Shown: positions 1 through 6,309 of the stretch, piece after piece
Position numbering within the stretch: position 1 is the first letter of the stretch
How the letters are laid out: every line of letters begins with the position of its first letter
Source of the DNA: Actinomycetota bacterium
Lineage (GTDB): Bacteria > Actinomycetota > Humimicrobiia > Humimicrobiales > Humimicrobiaceae
Length of the DNA stretch: 8,468 bases
Assembly: GCA_023379515.1 (NCBI GenBank)
Contig: JAMCQQ010000231.1
Location: forward strand, 1-8,468
Direction: 5' to 3'
Notes under the pieces: model-generated
The model's database searches: none
What the model was told of the DNA's origin: nothing
Seen by the model: the letters and a program-made list of their open reading frames with translations, nothing else
Translations under genes and position numbers: made by a program

Positions 1-243
1 TGCAAGTATCCTTGAAGGATTATCATCAAGTTTACCAAGGGATTTTTTTATCAGGGTGACTATGCAACCCCAATATTTATTTACATCGTTTTCGATATAA
101 TCTTTTTCCGGATATGAAAGCTCATATTCAGTCGATTCATATACTGCCTGAGAACCGTTGACGTTAAATATTGCAACTTTAACCGTGGATGTACCAAGGT
201 CAATAGCCATTAAATATTCATTATTTTTGTTTTTATTTTTCAT
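1..243 (-). CDS. FGGY-family carbohydrate kinase, N-terminal fragment
   Basis: Only the first 81 codons lie in the window; the gene continues past the left edge. The reading frame is open from an ATG at 243 to base 1. Residues 12-22 read MAIDLGTSTVK, the ATP/phosphate-binding strand-turn at the start of FGGY kinases (xylulokinase, glycerol kinase, ribulokinase relatives), followed by an acidic stretch and a tryptophan (NKYW) as is usual near residue 65-70. The family phosphorylates a sugar or polyol in the cytoplasm; the substrate cannot be told from this part. A second ATG at codon 12 is possible, but the upstream start leaves the normal short lead before the first beta strand. It lies 17 bp after the stop of the TauE/SafE gene on the same strand, so co-transcription is likely. 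Family assignment is good, substrate unknown. Confidence 0.85.
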   Translation of the reverse strand, partial: MKNKNKNNEYLMAIDLGTSTVKVAIFNVNGSQAVYESTEYELSYPEKDYIENDVNKYWGCIVTLIKKSLGKLDDNPSRILA

Positions 244-260
244 AATCTTTACTTTCTACG

Positions 261-1042
261 TTAAGCTGGAATACAAATCAAACCCACTCTGGCAATTATA
301 ATAATAAGAAGCACTATAAAAATAAATGAAAAGCATTTATCTTTTATCTTTTTATGAAGATAGGTTCCAAGTCTTGCACCCCCAATTGCTCCAATTGCTA
401 CAGCAAGTCCAATAAATATATCAAATCGAACAGTCAGTAATTTTCCAATAATGCCGGGTATAGCATTAAGCAGCATTATTAGGAGTGATGTACCTATTGC
501 AACTTTAATTGGAAGGCCGAATAATATGATGAGAATAGGTACATATAAAAAACCTCCTCCCGCACCAATTAAACCAAATACAAACCCGGCAAATATGGAA
601 ATTGAAATGATTTTTAAGTAATCCTTTCTATTTGGAACCTTTCCTGTAGCTAATTCTATTTCATTTTGAGAGCTGTTATTTCTGCTCATGAAAAAAAAGA
701 GTACCAAAGCTAATATTGCGAATGCGAGATAAATTAACTTTATAATAAGCCCGGGTATAAGTTCTGTAAAATAGGAACCAAGAAAGCTTGTCGCTGCACT
801 TGACAGGCCAAACGCAAGTGCATATCTATAGTTTATTGTTTTATGCCGCCAGCAAAAAAATGTTCCGAATGAGCTTGCAAAAAAACGTTTAGGGTAGATA
901 TTGCGGTAGCTATCTTTATTTCAATACCTGTTATATAAAGCAGGATAGGAAGTATTAATACACCACCGCCTATTCCAAGTAGACCGGAAACTATGCTGCC
1001 AAGTATTCCTATTGAAAAAAATTTTAAGTATTCTAAAAACAT
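261..1042 (-). pseudogene. TauE/SafE-family sulfite/anion exporter, frameshifted
   Basis: Two reading frames together make one TauE/SafE membrane protein. The first runs from ATG at 1042 to a stop at 833 (69 aa) and holds the N-terminal half-repeat with GLLGIGGG near residues 20-27. The second is open from about 920 to 261 and holds the middle helices and the C-terminal half-repeat with GLIGAGGG. A -1 shift (or one extra T) at the T7 tract, plus-strand 879-885, joins them into NVFFASSFG and gives about 260 residues with several hydrophobic segments and no stops, the usual family length. The family exports sulfite, sulfoacetate, taurine-related sulfonates or other anions across the inner membrane. 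Read literally, the gene is broken; a recent mutation, a homopolymer sequencing error or translational slippage would all fit. It sits 17 bp before the FGGY kinase. The ribosome site is weak. Family assignment is strong; functional state is open. Confidence 0.85.
878..884 (-). other. Slippery heptamer T-TTT-TTG at the frameshift of the TauE/SafE gene
   Basis: In the zero frame of the N-terminal piece the codons are AAC GTT TTT TTG. This forms a T TTT TTG heptamer, which is of the X-XXY-YYZ type that permits -1 slippage. Moving back one base gives GTT then TTT TTT GCA and restores the rest of the exporter. A second T7 tract lies about 25 nt downstream (plus 854-860) but the frames do not need it. 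I did not find a clear pseudoknot just downstream, so programmed slippage is only one option beside a one-base deletion or a read error. Confidence 0.4.
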
Positions 1043-1114
1043 TTATAAAATAATACCATAAAGTATCTTATTCTAAAAAATTCACGATTCATTTTTACCT
1101 GTGATAAATTACGA

Positions 1115-1133
1115 AATAATATCTAGAATTATT
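1115..1133. promoter_or_regulatory. Near-perfect palindrome upstream of the exporter gene
   Basis: AATAAT (1115-1120), one extra A, the palindrome TCTAGA (1122-1127), then ATTATT (1128-1133). Apart from the single extra base all positions pair. It lies about 75 bp upstream of the exporter start and could be an operator for a dimeric regulator. AT-rich spacers produce such matches by chance, so confidence is low. Confidence 0.25.
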
Positions 1134-1136
1134 AGA

Positions 1137-1183
1137 CTATGGCAGTACATTAAAGACGGGAGTAATTAATGCTGCTGCCATAG
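1137..1183 (-). terminator. Long interrupted hairpin after the arylsulfotransferase gene
   Basis: Perfect 9-bp arms CTATGGCAG (1137-1145) and CTGCCATAG (1175-1183) enclose, after a small bulge, a second 6-bp stem CATTAA (1148-1153) / TTAATG (1166-1171) with a 12-nt loop. It begins 25 nt after the stop of the arylsulfotransferase gene on the minus strand, the expected place for a terminator. The bases that follow on that strand (TCTAATAATT) are only a poor U tract, so it may instead be an RNA-stabilising hairpin or a small dispersed repeat. The structure itself is clear; the role is inferred. Confidence 0.4.
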
Positions 1184-1208
1184 CTTATACTAAAACTGTT
1201 ATTTTATA

Positions 1209-2417
1209 TTAATAACCTGCTTTTGCCAGTCTTGATTTGATTCTTTCTTCTTCGTTTAGGGTCTCGGTACTCTTTCTCTGGATTATCCATTCATATTTAT
1301 CCGGATCAAGATCTTTGCCTTTGAAACCTTCAAAATCTTCACCGTACCTGTGAGCCTGAAAGATAAGTTTTGCCAGGGTCCATCCGAAGATTGCCGGTCT
1401 GTTGCAGACAAACGGAGACATGTATTTCCATACAATTTCCTTATCCGGGGATATTTCGTAGAATGTACCGCGGATAGATTCGCAGATAAAATAATTACCG
1501 TTTGGAAGTTTTTGAGTACTGCCGCAGAATTGAGTAAACATCATATGAAGTGGGTCTATATATTCCCAGACTATTTTGGGCATAGTCGGATCAATCTCCA
1601 GAGCTCTTGAGGCGCAGAAACTTCCTACTTCATCAGGTGTATCATGACCCCTTGGGACTCTGTGCAGACCATTATCAAAAATAGTGATATTTCCATTGGG
1701 AAGAACATCAACATCATGCTGGTGTCCAAGATCAAGCTCAGACCCTATTTCCCAGACAATATTTCCTGTCTTTCTGTCAATCCTTATAATCTTATTTAAT
1801 TCACGACAGGAAATAACGGGATCACCGTTAGGATAAACATCAACTGAGTTTGCATAGCCCCATGAAAGCCTGTTGCACAATTCGCATTCAATATGAACAT
1901 CATAATCAAAATGTTCCCAATTATTCCATTCCCAAACTGTTTCTTTTTTTCTGTTGATTTCTCTTATCTGAACACCCTGCATCTTTCCGTCTTTCGGTTC
2001 AGTAGCAGGTGCTCCACCTTTTACTTTTTTCTGGACACCGGGAGGAAGATCTACAAACCGCAAGAACACCATATTGCCATTAGGAAGAACTTTTACGTCA
2101 TGGTTAATTCTTGGGTCATCATATCTCCAGACTTCATTTCCATCCCAGTCAACCTCTACCAGTTCTGACCCGCAGCCACCCAGTTCTTCATGAGCTTCCG
2201 GGCCTCTACCGATCCACAGAAGATTTCCAGACGGTAAGAGGTAATAGTTTACTCCTGGAGGATGTTGCATTTCCCAGTAATGACAAACGTTGCCTTCCAT
2301 ATCGATCAACCAGGCAATGTTTCCATATTGAGGCGCAAACAGGGTATACCCTTTGTAGACCTTACACTGATTGTGTATCTCCACATCTCTTGTCAATTGC
2401 CTTGTGTAATTTGCCAT
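1209..2417 (-). CDS. Arylsulfotransferase (ASST)-family beta-propeller protein, cytoplasmic
   Basis: The 402-residue protein is built of repeated blades: LPSGN (61-65), LPNGN (111-115), YPNGD (195-199), LPNGN (240-244) and LPNGN (304-308), alternating with strands of the type DxxGNxVWxY. This is the arylsulfotransferase family (Arylsulfotran_2-like). Characterised bacterial ASSTs move a sulfuryl group between phenols through a sulfo-histidine, without PAPS. Candidate catalytic histidines here are H106 (INHDV) and H232/H234 (GHQHDV), and FDNG (247-250) is the conserved turn after the fourth blade. There is no signal peptide, whereas the enterobacterial enzymes are periplasmic; at least ten cysteines, including CELC (178-181), also suggest a reducing cytoplasm. 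The start is supported by a strong AGGAAAGGA ribosome site (plus 2423-2431). The C-terminal 60 residues are charged and helical. It follows the CysD-like gene after 141 bp. The family is fairly sure; sulfotransferase activity and acceptor are not. Confidence 0.85.
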   Translation of the reverse strand: MANYTRQLTRDVEIHNQCKVYKGYTLFAPQYGNIAWLIDMEGNVCHYWEMQHPPGVNYYLLPSGNLLWIGRGPEAHEELGGCGSELVEVDWDGNEVWRYDDPRINHDVKVLPNGNMVFLRFVDLPPGVQKKVKGGAPATEPKDGKMQGVQIREINRKKETVWEWNNWEHFDYDVHIECELCNRLSWGYANSVDVYPNGDPVISCRELNKIIRIDRKTGNIVWEIGSELDLGHQHDVDVLPNGNITIFDNGLHRVPRGHDTPDEVGSFCASRALEIDPTMPKIVWEYIDPLHMMFTQFCGSTQKLPNGNYFICESIRGTFYEISPDKEIVWKYMSPFVCNRPAIFGWTLAKLIFQAHRYGEDFEGFKGKDLDPDKYEWIIQRKSTETLNEEERIKSRLAKAGY

Positions 2418-2501
2418 TCTTTTCCTTTCCTGTTTTCTTATTTTTATTTTTTTAATTTTTTACTTTACAGTCCATAAATTTCTGTCTGTTTTTTATTTTG
2501 T

Positions 2502-2535
2502 TAGTTTTAAATCATTTATTATAATAGTTTTAAAT
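2502..2535. repeat. 11-bp direct repeat in the spacer upstream of the ASST-like gene
   Basis: TAGTTTTAAAT occurs at 2502-2512 and again at 2525-2535, a period of 23 bp or about two helical turns. Between the copies the minus strand carries TATAAT (2523-2518). The 141-bp spacer could therefore hold a separate promoter for the downstream gene with a regulator site, but no good -35 box is visible and the sequence is low in complexity. No convincing terminator for the upstream operon is seen here. Confidence 0.3.
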
Positions 2536-2558
2536 ATATGTTTTTAAGCCTTCAAATC

Positions 2559-3389
2559 CTACATATACCCAAGCTTACGCAGTCTCTCCATAGCCTCTTC
2601 CTTGTCCTGGCGCCTTCCAGCTCGCTCCACTGTATTTTCAAGGTCCTGTTCCCAGGCCGGTATATCGCTTAGCTTAACTGAGGTAGTTGCTGCACCAAGG
2701 GAACGGTATCCCTGTTTATAAAGTGCACAGTATGGGATACTGTATGTAAGCGTTGTATCCCAGATATCACGCTCGGCAAAGTGAAGTATTGGCTGAATTC
2801 TTGTATGCTCAGGTGTATAAGCATCACCCGGACGCAGCACAAAGTACTCATCTTTTACTCTTGCAGCCTGTTCATCCCAGCGTATACCCATAAACATGCC
2901 CTTTATATTGTTTCTTTTCAAGAAATCATTAAATACAACTGTTTTCATCAAGTGGTTTCCTATCCAGCTCTCAGCTTCAAAAGGAAACTTGTCTCCGGGA
3001 TAGTCAAGCCTTTCTTTAATCTCTCTCTGGTTAGACTCGCTTAGTTTTGCCACTTCGACATCTGCACCTAAGATTCCGCCTGCAGCATCTATTACATCTT
3101 TGTTTGAACACCACTCCATATCAAGTTTCCACTCTTTTTGGTATTTTGTTAAGATGTCATGAATCTCAGCAAAAGCGTCTCCCTCATCTATTGTCATTAC
3201 TTTGGGTATGGCTATCCTATCTTCCTCGCATACCTTTTTCATTATCCAGAGTGTAAGCGTTGAATCTTTTCCGCCTGTCCATGTAATTGCAAGGTTTTTA
3301 TGGTCAAACTTTTTAAAAGCCTGGCGCACTATCTCTTTTGACTTTTCAATCTTAGATTCTAACTCTTTTTTTCTTTGTTCTGTTACCAT
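2559..3389 (-). CDS. CysD-like PP-loop adenylyltransferase (PAPS reductase/ATP sulfurylase small-subunit family)
   Basis: The 276-residue protein has the PP-loop TGGKDS (38-43) that binds the pyrophosphate of ATP, then GIRWDEQAAR (168-177), equivalent to the GGARRDEEKSR region of CysD, then RIQPILHF-ERDIWD (197-211). The tail, ERAGRRQDKEEAM to LGYM (255-276), resembles the CysD ending (SERQGR-x-D ... SMEKKxxGYF). A GYRSLGA element (227-233) is shared with CysD and CysH types. It lacks the C-terminal ECGLH cysteine of PAPS reductases and the Fe-S cysteine pairs of APS reductases, so sulfate reduction is unlikely. CysD normally works with the GTPase CysN, which is absent, while a complete single-chain ATP sulfurylase sits two genes upstream. 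It may adenylate a different substrate or handle APS. It starts 5 bp after the hydrolase stop, with AAAGGG as ribosome site. Confidence 0.85.
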   Translation of the reverse strand: MVTEQRKKELESKIEKSKEIVRQAFKKFDHKNLAITWTGGKDSTLTLWIMKKVCEEDRIAIPKVMTIDEGDAFAEIHDILTKYQKEWKLDMEWCSNKDVIDAAGGILGADVEVAKLSESNQREIKERLDYPGDKFPFEAESWIGNHLMKTVVFNDFLKRNNIKGMFMGIRWDEQAARVKDEYFVLRPGDAYTPEHTRIQPILHFAERDIWDTTLTYSIPYCALYKQGYRSLGAATTSVKLSDIPAWEQDLENTVERAGRRQDKEEAMERLRKLGYM

Positions 3390-3394
3390 TTAAA

Positions 3395-4591
3395 CTACCC
3401 TTTCTGTTTATTTCTTGTTATAAAACTATTTAGCTTACTCTTTATCTTTTTGTCTATATGGGCTGATATATCAAGCTTTTCAGGCTTGTCGGCAGCTATA
3501 TCATATGCCTGATATGACTGCTCTTCCTCTTTGTATATTAGCTTTAAGCCCTCATCAAGCATGTAATATACGGGTTTGTCTGTGTCCTTTTCCTTATGTC
3601 CTATCTTACCCATAGCTTCACCATATATTGTATAAGGGGTAACAGATTCATATGGATACAGGGATTTGCCTTTAAAGGATGGGGCAGGCTCAACCCCAAA
3701 TAATCTGCATACGGTTGGAGACAAGTCAATAAGTGAAACCGGTGTATCTATGATGTTTGATTTATATGATTTATCATATACAAGAAGCGGCACTGACAGA
3801 AGCTCGTTATACATCTTTCCGTCATGGGAAAGCCCGTTATGCTCTGCAAATTCATCACCGTGATCTGATGTTATTATTACTGTTGAATTATCTAAGAGCT
3901 TGTGTGAGTCAAATATTGAAAACAGGTCTTTTGTGTAATCGTCAGTTTCAGCTACCTTAGCCATGTATAGTTTCTTTAGTATATCTACTTTGGACTTGTC
4001 AGTTATATCCCTTGGAAGTATAGTGTTTTTAAAAAGTAAAAACATCTCATCATTTGATAACTTAATTGATGGATCTATATGTGCAAGATACTTTTCTTCT
4101 GCTATATACGGCTCATGCACATCCATGTAGTGTACCCATAAAAACAGAGGTTTTGAGAAGGAAAAGTTATTTAAAAAATCACTTACCTTTCTGTTTATAA
4201 AATCTCCCCTTAAAAAAGGATACATATCAGTTACGTTATCACTCATTGAATCATAGAAGGTCTCCCATCCCTTGTTATATCCGAAGTAATAGGAAAGGTA
4301 TGCATTTGAATGAAAGCCTGCAGTATATATGCCTGCGTTCTTTAAAGGTTCTGATACAAGGGTCTTATACTTAGAGAGGTTCTTTTCCTTTCCGTATTCT
4401 AGATAGTAGCTTGAAGACAGTATGCCTTGAAAGCTTGCCTGGGTATATGGTCCTGTCGCATATGGGTTTTTAAATATTATGCTGCTACCGGATAATGAGT
4501 CAATAAACGGGGTAAGCCCGTCTTTTGAGCCGTAAGCTTTCAGCATATCCTTTCTTAGCGTATCTACTGTAATAAGTATTACATTTTTCAT
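3395..4591 (-). CDS. Sulfatase/alkaline-phosphatase-superfamily hydrolase lacking the formylglycine motif
   Basis: A 398-residue sulfatase-fold protein. The metal-binding N-terminus is ITVDTLRKD (7-15, D10), HYMDVHEPY (154-162) is the conserved mid motif, and TSDHGDEFAEH (241-251) with H256 supplies the second metal set. The nucleophile region reads ATGPYTQASFQG (45-56): a threonine (T50) stands where formylglycine sulfatases have Cys or Ser, and Phe replaces the Arg of C/S-x-P/A-x-R. It therefore cannot be a normal client of the anaerobic maturase and may use threonine directly, as phosphatases and phosphodiesterases of this superfamily do. There is no signal peptide or membrane helix, so it is cytoplasmic. 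Its ATG follows the sat stop codon with no gap, implying translational coupling. It could hydrolyse a phosphate or sulfate diester made or used by the neighbouring enzymes; the substrate is unknown. Confidence 0.85.
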   Translation of the reverse strand: MKNVILITVDTLRKDMLKAYGSKDGLTPFIDSLSGSSIIFKNPYATGPYTQASFQGILSSSYYLEYGKEKNLSKYKTLVSEPLKNAGIYTAGFHSNAYLSYYFGYNKGWETFYDSMSDNVTDMYPFLRGDFINRKVSDFLNNFSFSKPLFLWVHYMDVHEPYIAEEKYLAHIDPSIKLSNDEMFLLFKNTILPRDITDKSKVDILKKLYMAKVAETDDYTKDLFSIFDSHKLLDNSTVIITSDHGDEFAEHNGLSHDGKMYNELLSVPLLVYDKSYKSNIIDTPVSLIDLSPTVCRLFGVEPAPSFKGKSLYPYESVTPYTIYGEAMGKIGHKEKDTDKPVYYMLDEGLKLIYKEEEQSYQAYDIAADKPEKLDISAHIDKKIKSKLNSFITRNKQKG

Positions 4592-5785
4592 TTATATTTT
4601 TTTCTTATCTTTCCTATCTAGGTTTTTGTAGTAATCAATCAATATCTCTGATACTTCTTTTCTTGTTATATACTCTGGAGGATATTCTCCATTTGAGAGC
4701 ATCTCACGCAGTTTTGTTCCTGATATCAATTTGTGGTCTTCATCAGAATGAGGACAGGTTTTATATGAAGCCATCGAGCTGCATTTCTGACAGTAAAAAG
4801 TCCAGTCCATTTTAACAGGTCTTATTGCTAGGTCCTTATCCGGTATAGTATCAAATACATCCTGTGCATCAAAAGGTCCGTAAAATTTACCAACTCCGGC
4901 ATGATCCCTTCCTATTATTATATGGGTGCATCCGTAATTCTGGCGTATTATTGCATGAAGAACTGCTTCTTTGGGACCGGCATATCTCATTTCCATTGGA
5001 TATACCTTAAGAACTACCCTGTCAGCAGGGTAATAGTTATCAAGTAATGCTTTGTAGCAAGCCATCCTTACTTCTGCAGGAATGTCACCTTCTTTTAGCT
5101 TTCCTACTATTGGATGGATAAAGAGGCCATCATAGTTTTCAAGCACTACCTTTGTTAAATATTCATGTGATCTATGAATTGGGTTACGGGTCTGAAAGGC
5201 TACAATAGTTTTCCAGCCCTTAGATGCAAATATTTCTCTTGTCTTAGCAGGTCTTGCATACTCGGGAAAGATTTGAGGATATCCCCCTTCGGAAAATACT
5301 TTAACCTCGCCCCCTATATAGTATTTTCCTTTTTCATTTAGCTTCTTAACTCCGGGGTGAGAAGCATCCAAAGTTCCAAATACTTTCTCGGCTTCTTTTT
5401 CTTTATCATATGAGTATATGTCCTCTATTTCAATAATACCCATTATTTCATCATCATAGGGACTTAAAAGAGCTATAATTTCACCTTGTTTGTATATATC
5501 CTTGCTTTCAACAGATAGTGTTATGGGTACAGGCCAGAGAATGCCATTTGTAAGTCTCATGTCACTGAGAACGTTTTTATAATCAGCCTGGTTCATAAAA
5601 CCTTGCAGGGGGCTAAATGCCCCAATGCCTATCATGATAAGGTCAGAAAACTCAAGGGTTGAAAGTTTAAGCTTGCGAAGCTCTGATGCAGCATCAAGCT
5701 GCTTTTGCAGACTATTTTTGTCTGATACCATAAGGTTTACTAGTGTGCCGCCGTGAGGGTGGATCAAATTGTCAGTATTGTTCAT
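4592..5785 (-). CDS. sat: Sulfate adenylyltransferase (ATP sulfurylase, single-chain)
   Basis: Catalyses ATP + sulfate = APS + pyrophosphate in the cytoplasm, in either direction. The 397-residue length is standard for bacterial and archaeal homomeric ATP sulfurylases without an APS-kinase domain. Diagnostic elements are IHPHGG (8-13), QTRNPIHRSHE (198-208, containing QxRN and HxxH), GRDHAGVG (292-299), a zinc site C332-x2-C335-x8-C344-x-H346, and SGTKLREML (355-363). All catalytic residues are present. The ATG at 5785 is chosen because the conserved HPHGG begins only eight residues later; the ribosome site (AAAGAG, 9 nt upstream) is modest. It is the first gene of a tight operon, with the sulfatase-like gene starting immediately after its stop. 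No APS reductase, APS kinase or AprAB is in the window, so whether it makes APS for sulfation or recovers ATP from APS is open. Confidence 0.97.
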   Translation of the reverse strand: MNNTDNLIHPHGGTLVNLMVSDKNSLQKQLDAASELRKLKLSTLEFSDLIMIGIGAFSPLQGFMNQADYKNVLSDMRLTNGILWPVPITLSVESKDIYKQGEIIALLSPYDDEIMGIIEIEDIYSYDKEKEAEKVFGTLDASHPGVKKLNEKGKYYIGGEVKVFSEGGYPQIFPEYARPAKTREIFASKGWKTIVAFQTRNPIHRSHEYLTKVVLENYDGLFIHPIVGKLKEGDIPAEVRMACYKALLDNYYPADRVVLKVYPMEMRYAGPKEAVLHAIIRQNYGCTHIIIGRDHAGVGKFYGPFDAQDVFDTIPDKDLAIRPVKMDWTFYCQKCSSMASYKTCPHSDEDHKLISGTKLREMLSNGEYPPEYITRKEVSEILIDYYKNLDRKDKKKI

Positions 5786-5908
5786 TGTTTTTTTATCTCT
5801 TTATATAAAATACAAATATTTAATTTAGGCTTATTTTCTTACCTTCTTCTAATAATATATAATATAATTAACCAAAAAATAAAAATTTATACATCAGTTA
5901 AATGTAAT

Positions 5909-5930
5909 TATACTTATGTATATAAGTATA
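5909..5930. promoter_or_regulatory. 9-bp inverted repeat, possible operator
   Basis: TATACTTAT (5909-5917) and ATAAGTATA (5922-5930) are perfect inverted arms around a 4-nt centre, about 125 bp upstream of the sat start. The size suits a dimeric helix-turn-helix regulator. Because the surrounding DNA is almost pure A/T, chance is a real alternative; the C and G in each arm make it a little better than background. Confidence 0.3.
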
Positions 5931-6269
5931 TATATTATATTTTTTTTGTCAATTAACTTTTTAATATTTTTATTGAAAAAAATTAAATAATAAGTTTTAT
6001 TATTAACAGTATTTTCCGCTGATAATGTCGTTTATGATATTGTTTTTTATATGTCATAAAATTTTTTACTAAAATTAAGCACAAAGGTTATATTTTGACA
6101 GGTGCTTTGCCAGATTAGTGAGAAAATGGTAAATTGTTAGTAAGAAATAACACATGGTCTATAATATTTACCCCTTGTATACTTTAAAATATAACATTTA
6201 ATTTTTTGCCGATTATTTTATACTAATACACAAAAATATAAATATGGAATCTTTTACCAGTCAGCCTGC

Positions 6270-6307
6270 ATGTTTTTAGCATGTTTATAATTTAATATGT
6301 TTATAAT
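6270..6307 (+). promoter_or_regulatory. Triplicated ATGTTTATA motif with two TATAAT boxes just before the maturase start
   Basis: ATGTTTTTA (6270-6278), ATGTTTATAAT (6281-6291) and ATGTTTATAAT (6297-6307) form short direct repeats; the last two are identical over 11 bp. Each of these two contains TATAAT (6286-6291 and 6302-6307). The second box ends 2 nt before the ATG, so it cannot be the -10 of the mRNA for this start; the first could only give a nearly leaderless mRNA. No Shine-Dalgarno sequence is present. The motif may be an operator rather than a promoter. Confidence 0.3.
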
Positions 6308-6309
6308 AT

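Larger units (their letters stand above)
5786..6309. other. 524-bp very AT-rich divergent intergenic region
   Basis: This spacer lies between the start codons of sat (leftward) and the maturase gene (rightward), so it should hold both promoters. It is dominated by A and T runs, with many TATAAT-like hexamers and no -35/-10 pair that stands out on either strand. I see no RNA gene, recognised riboswitch or plausible coding sequence. Structured elements are an inverted repeat at 5909-5930, a weaker one with arms TTTATGA (6031-6037) and TCATAAA (6054-6060), and short direct repeats at 6270-6307. A purine-rich AGAAGAAGGT on the minus strand (5841-5850) looks like a ribosome site but has no start codon after it. 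Confidence 0.7.

Noticed and set aside
1350..2477. Open plus-strand frames across the arylsulfotransferase gene
   Set aside because: They are antisense to a well-supported gene, have no family resemblance, and lack ribosome sites.
2559..3389. Calling the PP-loop gene a PAPS or APS reductase (cysH)
   Set aside because: The catalytic ECGLH-type cysteine and the Fe-S cysteine pairs are missing, and the C-terminus matches CysD better.
5841..5850. AGAAGAAGGT on the minus strand as ribosome site of a leader peptide upstream of sat
   Set aside because: No ATG, GTG or TTG follows at a workable distance.
6095..6123. TTGACA at 6095-6100 as a promoter -35 box for the maturase
   Set aside because: At spacings of 15 to 18 bp downstream there is no acceptable -10 (GTGAGA, AGTGAG), and it would leave a leader of nearly 200 nt.
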